Part shown: positions 1 through 11,308 of the stretch, one piece after another
Layout of the letters: each line of letters begins with the position of its first letter
Position numbering within the stretch: position 1 is the stretch's first letter
Source of the DNA: Alnus glutinosa
Taxonomy: Eukaryota > Streptophyta > Magnoliopsida > Fagales > Betulaceae
DNA: 64,000 nucleotides
Reading direction: 5' to 3'
NCBI RefSeq assembly: GCF_958979055.1
Contig: NC_084888.1
Coordinates: forward strand, 33,074,804 to 33,138,803
The notes under the pieces: model-generated
Seen by the model: the letters and a program-made list of their open reading frames with translations, nothing else
Database searches by the model: none
What the model was told of the DNA's origin: nothing
Position numbers and translations under genes: made by a program

Positions 1-210
1 TATTTATGAGAAATAAATAAAAATTGAGCTATTCAACTATTTATCCGATCAAATAAATCTCATAAGTGATCTTTTCTAAATTATTTTAAATTTAAATAAA
101 TAATTTAAGAGAATTCTAATCCCGAAAATAGCTCTCTTTGTAAACCACGTTTAGGGTTGAGACCTTTTCCTAAAATACAAAAAGACATTGTTGGCGTCAT
201 GTTTGTTAAA
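1..210. other. AT-rich intergenic DNA, no gene seen
   Basis: Low-complexity A/T-rich sequence. I see no coding potential, RNA gene or complete repeat. The stretch 388-620 after the neighbouring MITE is similar: it has one short open frame (410-598) without family resemblance or splice context. Confidence 0.5.
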
Positions 211-387
211 AGTAATGATAGGTAGAAGCATTTTGTCCGGCTCTGCCCGACTTTTTTAATAAAAAATTAATTTTTTTAATAAAAGTAATTTTTGATGTGA
301 TATTAAAAATTGTTTTTGATTAAAAAAATACCCTTTTAATAAAAAGGGGTGGGCAGGAGCCGGGCAAAATGCTCCTGCCTATCACTT
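211..387. mobile_element. MITE with GC-rich terminal inverted repeats
   Basis: The left end (AGTAATGATAGGTAGAAGC, then ATTTTGTCCGGCTC) is repeated in inverted orientation at the right end (GAGCCGGGCAAAAT, then GCTCCTGCCTATCACTT). The core is A/T-rich. The ends resemble those of the element at 48925-49106, so both probably belong to one family. I cannot define a clean TSD here. Confidence 0.7.
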
Positions 388-1162
388 TATTGATTATCCC
401 CCATTCGTTATGATGCAACCGGATAAACACTGGCCCTGTTTTTCATTTCCGAGTAAATGGAGGGAAGTAACTGCACCAAAGACCCCGCATTCCAAGTGTC
501 CCCGGTCCTACGTCAGCTTTTATCCGTTCCCCGCACATTATCCAAAAAATACAAAATTCCTTTTATTATCTTATTTTCTAAAAATTAAAAATAAATAAAA
601 AATTGAAAAAAAAAATAACAACAAATATGAGAGCCTCTCTCTTCTGCTGCTCTCTTCTTCTTCCTCTGCCACCCATACATCTTCTCTCGGTCTGAACCGA
701 AAAACGGTGTCGCAGGGTCCAAAACTCATCTAAGATTAGCTAATCGGATTCCAAAGTAAAGCTAAGATTTCGTACACTGTAATACAACTCTCTCATTTTC
801 AAGCTCTTTGGCACAAGTACTTATTTGGCTCTCGAGTTGAGCGCAACGAAATGTACAGTTTCGCTCCAGTTCCAAGTCCGTGCAGCTAGGGTTTCCGGGT
901 CCAAGATTCATTTTTATAGGATCACACCCGCTCGCTCGCTCGCGCTTGAGAATATTCTGCTTCAGTTCAATAACCGGGGTTTTTTTTTTTTTGTTAACTG
1001 AAATTTATGTCTGTTTTATTATGAATTTGTGCTAAATTGTAAGGATTACGTTTATGGATTCCGTGCTTTTTTGAATCGGTGCCGAATTTTGTTTATTGTT
1101 TTTTTTGGGATATTTGATATACAGTTGTATATTGGAGTGGAAAGTGTTAGGGTTTGTTAGTA

Positions 1163-4100
1163 ATGGTGTCTGCGAATGACCCTATTGAATCGTTTTGCAA
1201 TTCGATTCAAGCTGTGAAAGAGGTGCTTTCGCCGCTCGAGTTAGGCATTCGGAAAGCGGCTAGAGATCTTGAACATTGCTGGGGAGGTGGCCCAAACAAC
1301 AAAGGGAACAGTGTTGGATTGGTTAACCAGGTGAGTGGTGTTGATAGGAATCGTAAGGTTCAGATCTGTGGTGTGAAGAACAAGAGTGGTCAGTGTGTTG
1401 TTGGTGATGAGGGAAAGAAGGGCTTGTCCATTAAGGTTCCGATTAAGGCCTTCTTGGGTATGTTTTCGCAGAATTCGGGAAATGGGCATCGAGCCGAGGT
1501 GCCCAATGGTGGGTTGAAGGAGAGGGATTCGGGTAAGGAGGATTTTGGATCTTGTGTGAATTGCCTGCAGTTTGCTGTCACTTGGTCTTTGTTGCTGAAC
1601 AGTTTCGTTCAGGCGTTTCCGAGCCCGTTCAAGACGGGCAAGAAACGGTTTCAGAAAACTGGTGATGAAGATAAATTGTGTTCCTGTATGAAGCCAAAGG
1701 TTTCATTTGAAGTGAAACAAAGGGAATCTAAGGAACGGTGTGATAGAACATTTTGGAATGAAGGAAAACATGTGTCACTTGAGTCCTTTATAGGTTTTAT
1801 TTTTGATCAGTTAGCTCAGAATCTTCAGAAGTTTGATCAGGGTGTGCAAAAAGATCAGAAGAGTTTTGACACTTCTCTGCCGCCGCCCTCTTCCTTTCAG
1901 TTTGATCATTTGAAGGCACTCACTAGTCTTTTGGAGGGTCGAAAAGCAGATGTGAATGGGCTTTTAGGAAATCTGAGTTTTGCTAGAGTGGGAGGTGTGC
2001 CATCGAGCGTAGTTGGAGTAACTTCTTCGGTTGATGAAGAGACCGATGATGGTGTTCCAGCTGGGAATGGGGAAGAAACTAGTGGCAGTTTACCGCAGAA
2101 GCTGGCCAGTGGCATACTTAGCATCCCTCTATCGAATGTGGAGCGCTTGAGATCAATATTACCCACTGTTTCATTGACAGAACTAATTGAGCTCGTACCA
2201 CAGTTGGGGCGTACTTCTAAAGATTATCCTGACAAGAAGAAACTATTCTCTGTCCAGGATTTCTTTAGATACACAGAAGCGGAAGGTATTGTATTTCAAG
2301 TAGCCTAATAAACAAAAAATGCATGTTGCTTCGAATTTGATTTCGCATTAGTTTCTGTGGGGTATAAATTAATGACAGACGTCTTTTCATGCTGATAGAT
2401 GGGTCATCTTGTCCTTTTAATTGTAAAATTATAAAGCGGTATTATTGAAGAGTCTACATAATATATGCTGAAGGGTACTTATATGTCTAGCCATTCTCAT
2501 GGCATCCTATCTTTTGGGAAAGATGAATTGTTATTTAGGATTGAGACATTAGTATTTGGTTTGCTTTAAAATAAGATTTCTAGGATCTTATTCCTCATTC
2601 TAAATGAAGCCTTATACTTGAACTGCAGTTTTAGAGCACATCCTTGTTGCATCGAGTATCATATTCATCATGATATGATATGGTTAGATAGGTATGGGTG
2701 GCTATGACGTTCTCTGCTTTGAGGTCAATGCCTACATTATAATTGTGTCTAGCAACTATAGTTGCATTAATCAGTGACATCATATCAATGTGCTATCAAT
2801 TCCAGGCTATTCTGGCTGGAACTGGAAAAGGGATCTAAAAAAGGTCTCTCTATCTATAATGTTAGAAACATAACATGTTCACAAATTTTACACTCCTATT
2901 TTCGACAAGCAATCACTGTTAATATGCAAATCAGCTGATTTGATAAGATTTAATCTTCATAATATTGAATACTAATAGATTTCATTTCTCAACTTGCTAT
3001 GGATTTTCGCTCGAAGCTTAGGCCCTTATTGTAGCGTGGTTGATAGGTGTTGTATGTGCAAAAGGAATGGGAAGTCCGTGGATCATTTCCTTCTTCATTG
3101 TGAGGTTGCTTGTGCCATTTGAAATGTTTTTCTCAGTTGATATGGGTTGTCTTAGGTTATGTTTAGATGAGTATTTGATTTGTATGCTTGTTGGTGGACT
3201 GCTAGTAGCACTCGGAGTGCTACTGTGTGGAAGATGGTGCCTTTGTGCCTTTTGTGGTGTCTTTGAAGGAAAAGGAATAATAGAATTTCGAGGACCATGT
3301 GAGGACTTTTGAGGAAATTAAGTCTTTATTTTTCAACACTTTGTATTTTTGGATAGTTGCTAAATCATGTGTTTTTTGCCCCTTCTAGTTAGGTGGCTTC
3401 TCTTGTTTACTTTTGTGTATATGGGGGCGCCTTCGCTTTTAATGATATTTTGATTACTTTTCAAAAAGAAAAGAAAAGAAAAGAAAATGGTGAATTTCGT
3501 AGGTTATTGAATTACTTGCACTTTTGAGTAATGACACACAAATAAATGTTAGGCAGTAATATACTAATGGAAAATGATACAAATCCATCCCCTACCCATC
3601 TCATTTTCAAATTTACCATTGGATTTGTGAAACCTACATTGGGTCCCACAAATCCAATGATGGATTTAAAATTTGATTGTATGGAGATGGTTAGGGAATG
3701 AATGTCTAACATGTCGCTTTACTAATAGCACATTGGCTGGCTTTTAGTGGTAGGATTAGGATATCTGATTTTTCATTTAGAAATGCCAAGAGGATTGAAG
3801 TTGTTTGCACTTTTGGATGATGATAAACAAATGATTTCTTTTGTTCTCACCTTAGTTGGCTGATGAAGATATAGTTCCTCCAACGGTACAACTAGCTGGT
3901 TATTTATAGCAAGATGCTTGATGTTTAAGTTCTGTAAACATCTAAGAAAATTATTTTGTACTTTTGAGGGACCATAAAAATGGAAAGATATAGGATATTT
4001 CTATTTAAGCTGAGTAACTATCAAGAAAATTGATAAATTATTTGTACCTTCGAGTTGTGACAATTAGTAAGTGTTGTTTATTGCTAGTTTTGTTGACGCA

Positions 4101-7100
4101 CATTAGGATGGATGTTGTTTATCAGTAGGCATGTTTGTCCAGACTTTAAGTTGTGTCTGGTTTGTAGGATAAGGTTCAGAGTAGGATTTATATGGTTTGA
4201 TGCAATGGGTAGAGTTATTTCAGGATTGGATTAACAATTCCTACCCAGAGAGAATGAGAAAAAGAGAAAGGGGGGGGGGGGGGGGGGGGGGGGGTGATTA
4301 AGGATACAAAATCTGGAACGAGATAGCAGAATAGTTATTTGCTTAGATTTACGGAATTTTGTTACTCTACATGGGGGACTAAGCACCCACATGGTTTAAT
4401 TTTCTAAGAAGCTCTGTGATCACTTATGGTCCTAAATCAGATGCATCTCACATAAACAAATGGATACTTTAGGCAAAAAAAATAAATACTTCAGACACAT
4501 TTGTCTGTTATCAGGGGTCATTTCCAACAGTTGCATGCAAAATGATTCACTACGGAACACAGTGGCATTAAGAATGCAGCGTGCCACTTATCCTGATGCA
4601 GTGCAATGGGGCGTCTTCTTTAGAATGCTTAACTAGATTGGGAATTTGTATAGGTAGTTTTTAATTAAATTGTTATGCTTTTTTCAATGTTAAACTTAAT
4701 GTCCTATAACTGGATTGGGAAGTCATCTGCTCGGTTATATTCTTATAAATTTCTGATTACTGTCGGGTTCTTTTGCATATATTTATCTGAAAGTGACAAT
4801 TTTTACCTATTTTAAGCCTCATATTCTTACAGGAAGGAGATTCTTTGACGAGTTGGATAGGGATGGTGATGGCCAAGTAACTTTGGAAGATCTTGAAGTT
4901 GCATTTAAAAAGAGAAAATTGCCACGAAGATATGCTCATGATTTTATGCGCCGCACTAGAAGTCACTTATTTACGAAATCAATTGGTTGGAAACAGTTTT
5001 TGTCCTTGATGGAACAGAAGGAACCAACCATTCTTCGTGCATATACTTCTCTCTGTCTGAGCAAGTCTGGGACACTGCAAAAGAGTGAAATATTGGCATC
5101 ACTAAAAAATGCAGGGCTTCCAGCAAATGAAGACAATGCTGTTGCTATGATGCGATTTCTGAATGCAGATACAGAAGGACCCATTGCTTATGGACATTTC
5201 CGAAACTTTATGCTTCTTCTCCCTTCTGATCGACTTCAAGATGATCCTCGGTAAGATCAGTTTTCTCATTTCAAGAGAGTTGTCAGAACATGTTCAGATG
5301 TATTTTTCTGTTGAATTGCATTCAATTCAAGCAGAAGTATGAATTGGTTTCAAAATCTGTAGTTTGACTCTTAATAGTTGAAGTGTTGTTTGATTCAGTT
5401 ACTCATAGTTTTTTTTGACGAGTAAGTTACTCATAGTTCTATCATATATTCTTTCCTTTGCTTGGTGCAATGAAATGGTAAAGGTCCTATTATTTCCTTG
5501 CTAATTAATACATAGTTTCTGGAATGTGAAACTGTGGAGTGAGATTAACAACAATGCAGAAACAATTAAACAGCCATAGAATGTACGCTTTTAATTATCT
5601 TATTCGCTGAAAGGACTATTAGTTTACAAATTACTAGTTTCTAGCTGATAGTAACATCTTTTTGTAACATATACAGGAGTATCTGGTTTGAAGCTGCAAC
5701 TGTTGTTGCTGTTGCACCGCCTGTGGAAATACCAGCTGGAAGTGTTCTGAGATCTGCATTGGCAGGAGGCCTATCTTGTGCACTTTCTTGTAGTTTAATG
5801 CACCCTGTCGATACAATAAAGGCAAATTCTTATGCTTACTGATTTTGTGGTCATGCATTGGCACTTCTATGAATTGTTTAGTCATGTACTTTATATTTAT
5901 TTCTTAAGAACTAATCCCCACGTACTTGCGTTTATTAGTTTTCTATGATTGGAGATGTTCTTGGCATAGCTTCCTATCTTAAAATGATTGTGTTTTTCGG
6001 TTTGTCAGACTCGGGTACAAGCATCAACGCTAAGCTTCCCTGAAATCATTTCAAAGCTTCCACAGATTGGGGTTCGGGGGTTATACAGGGGTTCAATCCC
6101 TGCAATTCTTGGCCAATTTTCAAGGTTATCAGTATTTCTTCCCCCCCACCCCCCACCTTCTGTTAGTCATATTCTTGCCCTTTGGGCTGATGTGTTCACT
6201 TGACATTGCAGCCATGCTCTGCGAACTGGAATATTTGAAGCAAGTAAACTTGTTTTAATAAATGTCGCTCCAACACTTCCAGACATCCAGGTAATGGTTA
6301 TTCCTCTAACTGTGTATTACTGTAGTTTCTATTACTCTCCAATTTTTGCATCTTTTCTCGTGTCTTCCTTTGACGCTGTTTGAAAAACTACAAATTTTGA
6401 GGAATAACTTATTATTTATGTTCAAAAATTAATTAAATCATTAAATTCATCTCTTCCTATCTGCTTAAGCTTTTAGGATAAGTAGTTATTTAACATGGTA
6501 TCATAGCAAAATTCCTGAGTTCGAACTCTATCTCCATCATTCACCTCCCTAAAATATTCCATGTGTTGAACTTCACCTGTTAAGAGAGAGTTTGAGCCTA
6601 CACGTGAGGGAGAGTGTTAAAATATTAATTAAATTATTAAATTCACCTATTCCTATCAGCTTAAGTTTTTGGGATAAGTGATGATTTAACAATTTAATGT
6701 TAGCAATGTTAGTCTATTGTGTCATGAAAATTAGTGTGGTCTGCTCAAGCATGAGATGTCCAACAATATCCATGTCTGTTCTATCTTTCAGTTCCCATTT
6801 AAGAGTCTTACTGAGGTTGAAATACTCTTTTCAGTGTACAATTGTCATTAATTTGTCGTTCTGTACCTGTTGGAACATCTCAAGTGGTATTGTGCCATTG
6901 GCCTCGTTGTTCTACTTAATGGTTTTAAATGTGTAATTTCTGGTATCCTACCAACCCATGAAGGCATTCTTTTCCCAGTTTAATTCTCCTTCAGAACTGC
7001 CTGGTTTGTCCCATAAAGCATGACTAAATTACCTTTTGAAGGGATTGTATTGCTTGAGTTTATTTGTAACTGAAAGGACATGTTGATACTAGCACTGCAT

Positions 7101-9475
7101 ACATCTTCAACTTATGTGGATGTTATTTAAGCTATCAAAATTTTATGCTTATTTAAAGTTGAGGAACTCTTCCATTCTCATACTTTCAAATATAACAAAA
7201 AGATGCAACTAAATCTGCAGACAAAAGATAAAATTAACGTGCTCTGAGCAACTCCAACCAATTAGCTTCTGTGTCCGTAAAACGTTGAAGCGCATTGGTG
7301 ACTCTGCTGCATCATGGTGCTTGACCTATTTTACAACTTGGAAGCAGGCTCTCTCTCTCTCTCTCTCTCTGCATACATGCAGTTGAGGAACATAAACAAG
7401 ATTTGGATTTTATAGCTCTCGTCATTGTGAAATATACCTTTGGAAGAGGATTTTCTAATTTATGTGAGAGGTGGTTGATCTACTCGTTTTAAAAAAATTC
7501 TTGGGAGACTGTTATTTCTAATTTATTTGTTACTGTATTTACTTGTTTTGTAGGTCCAATCTCTATCATCATTCTGCAGCACATTTTTGGGGACGGCAGT
7601 ACGGATCCCTTGTGAGGTATTAAAACAGCGGCTGCAGGCTGGCATTTTTGACAATGTGGGAGAGGGTATTGTTGCGACTTGGCAACAAGATGGGCTTAAA
7701 GGTTTCTTTCGTGGGACTGGTGCCACTCTTTGTCGGGAGGTTCCATTCTATGTTGCTGGCACAGGGCTTTATTTTGAATCCAAAAAGGTGTGGGCTTAGT
7801 CATGGATGATTCTTCTTCTTCTTCTTCTTTTTTTATTTATTTTATTTTATTTAATTTATTTATTTATTTTTTATAAAAAAAAATGCAAACTTATCGGGTG
7901 CAGAGATGACAGGATTATCTTTTGTTTATCACTCCCCCTCCTCCTTCCCTGCAAGGGGTTCTTCCTCTTCTCAAAGACTGACTTTATTCAGCTCTACTAT
8001 TTTGTATGTTGATGTAGTTAGTTTGGATTTGTTCATTGTTAACTTCTTGTATGTAAGTGGTTGGAGAAATTTCATTGATTTCAGAAAAATGACCAAGTTT
8101 TGTTTACGTGGCTTTCTAATATAGAATGATTTGGGTGGGTGTTATACAAGAGAACGAAACTACAAGAAACATTGCTGTCAGAAATTGAAGTAGTAATATC
8201 CCCAGAAATTAATCCAATATAGGTCCACTCAGATATAAAAAATGAAGAACTCCTTCAAGCTTCTTCGGTGACAGTACCTTGACCTAAAGAACATGAAAAT
8301 TCATTCTTTCTTGTGGGGCACCAGATATCAACTAGAAAGAGTAAATATCCCCACAAATTTGTCCAATATTTACTGAAGTTTTTTTTAATGCATATTCTGA
8401 GTGTGATATACACATAAACATACATTGACAGAAGTAGCTGTCTTAGATTGTTTGAGGTTGAGATTTTGGCATTTTGCTGTGTTATACTTGGAAGGTACTT
8501 TTTTTTTTCTTCTCTCTCTCTCACACAGTATATGTTTGATTGAGTGAGGCACACATTGTTTTCCTAGTCTGAGCTGACATTGTGTTCATTGCATGTACAT
8601 TTTTATATTACTAGCCTTTTGCCCACATGTATTGTACGTGAATCATATCTTTTGTCTATATCGACTTAAGTGAGACAAATCACATCAAGTGATTGATCTT
8701 ACTTTCCCTGCAGCATACAACAAGAACCCTAACATTGAAAACATAGACAGTGATGGTTTAAAAGATTTTATTTTATCTATTTTATTGTTATTCTTTGATT
8801 ACTAGTTCAAGAAAAGAAACCCTAGTGAAGGAAACATAATGGTGAGGGTTTAAGGTGATTTGGTGTTATCGGTATTCTGTTTTATTTGTTTATTGTTATT
8901 TGTCGAATTGAATTTGACCTGTCCTTTGGTGGTACTCCTATAATAGTCTATTTGTCATTTAGGAATTTGACAAATTCTATTGGATGTCAAATGTATAACA
9001 GCTATCCCGACATTTATACATAGTATGAGATTAATCTTTAAGTGTCTTATTTTGTGAAAGACAAATTGCTGAATGGTTTATGCTTGGATGGAATGTTCAA
9101 TACTTTCAAGTACTGATTATAATGTTGGTCTTCATATGCTGTTTGAAGGTTGTACAGCGACTTCTGGGGAGGGATCTGGAGCCCTGGGAAACGATCGCTG
9201 TTGGGGCTTTATCTGGCGGGCTAGCTGCTGTTGTCACTACACCCTTTGATGTGATGAAGACTAGGATGATGACTGCTAAGGGTCGATCTATACCAATGTC
9301 AGTGGTGGCCTTCTCTATACTTCGACATGAGGGACCCCTGGGCTTATTCAAAGGAGCGGTACCCAGGTTCTTCTGGATTGCTCCCTTGGGGGCCATGAAC
9401 TTTGCAGGCTACGAGCTTGCAAGGAAGGCCATGGACAAAAATGACGAGCTTGCAAGGAAGGCTATGGACGAATGA
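1163..9475 (+). CDS. SAMTL: EF-hand mitochondrial carrier family protein, SAMTL type (putative S-adenosylmethionine transporter-like)
   Basis: Seven exons: 1163-2285, 4833-5250, 5677-5821, 6009-6124, 6212-6290, 7554-7787 and 9149-9475, giving 813 residues. The family imports solutes across organelle inner membranes; the Arabidopsis relative At2g35800 binds calcium and has been reported in plastids, with SAM import proposed. Residues 1-375 are a long plant-specific N-terminal extension. A canonical EF-hand loop lies at 383-394 (D383, D385, D387, T391, D394). Three carrier repeats follow, each with its Px[DE]xx[KR] signature: PVDTIK 557-562, PCEVLK 646-651 and PFDVMK 737-742. The ATG at 1163 is chosen because the protein then begins MVSANDPIESF, as in the family. 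Intron 3 (5822-6008) starts with GC instead of GT. A tandem duplication in the last exon changes the C-terminus. Introns 1 and 5 contain mobile elements. The exon model rests on reading frame and remembered family similarity. Confidence 0.92.
3010..3488 (+). mobile_element. LINE 3' fragment in intron 1 of the carrier gene
   Basis: A decayed reading frame around 3040-3160 gives the zinc-binding tail of plant LINE reverse transcriptases (a CCMCKRNG stretch, then a SVDHFLLHCEVA-like stretch). It is followed by the family 3' tail (GGGGGCGCCTTCGC, then TTTTAATGATATT, ending in CAAAAAG and AAAAG repeats). It lies in the same orientation as the host gene. The 5' end is truncated and I cannot fix a TSD. 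Confidence 0.75.
3566..3712. mobile_element. Small foldback element (MITE-like)
   Basis: The left arm (ATACAAATCCATCCC, CCATTGGATTTGTG) pairs imperfectly with the right arm (CACAAATCCAATGATGG, GGGAATGAATGTC). It sits in intron 1 of the carrier gene. The boundaries are approximate. Confidence 0.5.
4270..4294. repeat. Poly(G) tract of 25 bases
   Basis: An uninterrupted run of 25 G on the plus strand, inside intron 1 of the carrier gene, preceded by an A/G-rich stretch. It would be in the sense strand of the pre-mRNA and could form G-quadruplexes; its exact length may be affected by sequencing error. Confidence 0.8.
6419..6691 (+). mobile_element. Complete 273-bp miniature LTR retrotransposon (SMART/TRIM type)
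   Basis: Two 77-bp direct repeats, 6419-6495 and 6615-6691, both begin TGTT and end AACA and are flanked by the 5-bp duplication ATTTA (6414-6418 and 6692-6696). The primer-binding site TGGTATCATAGC starts at 6496, directly after the first LTR, and differs by one base from the initiator-methionine tRNA complement. A purine tract (GTGAGGGAGAG) immediately precedes the second LTR. The 119-bp interior codes for nothing. It lies in intron 5 of the carrier gene. The size fits the SMART class of very small LTR elements. Confidence 0.9.
9411..9474 (+). repeat. 33/31-bp tandem duplication at the end of the carrier gene
   Basis: Copy 1 (9411-9443) and copy 2 (9444-9474) both begin ACGAGCTTGCAAGGAAGG; copy 2 is two bases shorter. 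The protein therefore repeats ELARKAMD, changes frame and ends at the TGA at 9473. Downstream, the alternative frame still reads a stretch ending DQLSQKKVASS, which resembles the C-terminus of the Arabidopsis relative. The ancestral frame thus lies just beyond the new stop. Confidence 0.85.
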
Positions 9476-11308
9476 GGAGCTAGCAGGGGACCAGCTGTCT
9501 CAGAAGAAGGTGGCAAGTTCTGGACAAAGTTTTGAAGTGAGAAATCTGGTATACAGCTTTTGGCTTTTTATGCGATATAGCAAGTCGATGCTGCTGGAAG
9601 TTTTGAGCTTTTTTCCTAGTTTACTAGCAGCATGTTTTTTGAAATTCCTATCTGCCGACATCTCTGCCTTTTTTTCTTTTTTAATTGCAATTTCATTACT
9701 TGTTTCAAACTTTCTTGCCTGCTTTGATGGCAGTGCAAACATGCTCATTGTATTTTGTATATTGCTTACAGTTCTTTATCAAATTTTGTACATTTCATGT
9801 GCAGTTAATCTCTTCCCAACCCCACTCCTTTTTTTTTTTTTTTTTAATTTTGGTTATGAAAATTTTCAGTTGTACATTTCTAATCTTTCTTTTTTCCGTG
9901 AACTTTTATTGACCGTTGCATCCATCAACTGGACATGTATGAAGAAGAGTCAAAAGAATAGCCCGACTTGCTCAACTTTCCTTATTTGGGAGATAAGAAG
10001 AATCAAAAGAATAGCCCAAACTGTCTGCTGTTAACCTAAAAGGTGTGTCGTTTTATAGGACAGTGTAGGGGACTAGCGTCTAAAGGCTTTACCTAATGCC
10101 CTTCTTTGCTAGCCCTAGCAAACCATCCTCTTCTTTTATTTTTTTGTTTATTTTATTTTATTTATTTATTTATTGTCCCCTCCCTCCCCACAAACTCAGG
10201 CCTGAAATGCAGTGACCCTTTGTGACCCGCAACCGGAGTCATAACTGGCGAATTGGCCCATCCCACCCAGTTTGAGGAAAAGAAATTTGACGATAGTGAT
10301 GAATTGGAGCAAGAAGAGTAACACGATAAGCCATTACGAAAAGTAGGGGTTTTTATGCTTGATCAAAGTAATTTGGGTAATTCAGAATTTGGTGGATTGG
10401 CCTATTTATGAGGATATCCGATTATTATACCAAATGTTTAAATTGCTCCAAAAAAAAAATAAAAATAAATTCAAATATCTAAATAGACGACGCTTTTCTC
10501 TAAATTGGGTGGAAAAAATTTCTTCACATTCAGTCTATTAAATCGACATCTACCCAAAATACACATGATCTTACGAGCAATCCATTTCTACCTGTGATTG
10601 GATTTGACAAGTGTGCAGCCCGGGATGTACAACCTTTCCCCTGCCTCTTCGAATCCTAATTCCAATTGAATGAAGGAAAATACCATTTACCTCTTTTATT
10701 TCCATCCTTTTAGATCCTCCCACATGAGGCCTATAGCAAACGTAAGAGTTCAGGACGAGCAGAAACAGGAGTTCAAGTATGTGCAGCAGAATACGACTTC
10801 AAAGAGCCATCTTTTGAAGCTATAAATAGTCCAGTGATTAAATACTATAAGCCCAGACTATACTAATTCAGCTACACAATAATCATCCTTCCTCTTGTTG
10901 CCACACAATATCCGGCCGCCAATTTTTGGCTTTAACAAACCGGGTGGCCTCAAACTTGTTTTTCATCATTTCTAAAGGTCAGATCAGATGGACACATTAA
11001 TCTGGATGATTTACAAGGACTACATCTGAATCATTTTGAGGTAGAGGGGAAAGGAAGAAGACATGATCCATGGTAATGCTTGCAGATTCAAATCCTGCTT
11101 TAATATGAAATTATGAATCAGAGAAAAGTGATCTCTGTGGCCGTACAAAGAAAATCCTATTTTTCGACATCATTTCCTCAAATCTTCAAACCAAAAGCAA
11201 CCCAGATCACAGAGTCAACAATATGGCTACGTTTATTATTCAACAAACATGGGAACATGAAAATTCTGCTGAACTGCAACAAGTTGGTGGTAGAGCCGGC
11301 GGAAGTGA
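9476..11308. other. Convergent intergenic region with two 3' UTRs
   Basis: It lies between the carrier gene (plus) and the ATP synthase d gene (minus), so it must hold both 3' UTRs. It shows a T-rich tract near 9829-9845 and A/T-rich stretches near 10135-10175. I see no further gene or clear mobile element. Confidence 0.5.

Noticed and set aside
410..598. Short plus-strand open frame near the left edge
   Set aside because: No start context, no family resemblance and A/T-rich run-out; it is upstream of the carrier gene and probably chance.
3040..3312. A 90-residue protein in the carrier intron
   Set aside because: Another frame of the same DNA gives the LINE zinc-binding tail, so this frame is a by-product.
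9402..10034. A separate 210-residue gene after the carrier
   Set aside because: Its first part is the out-of-frame continuation of the carrier's last exon and the rest is T-rich 3' sequence.
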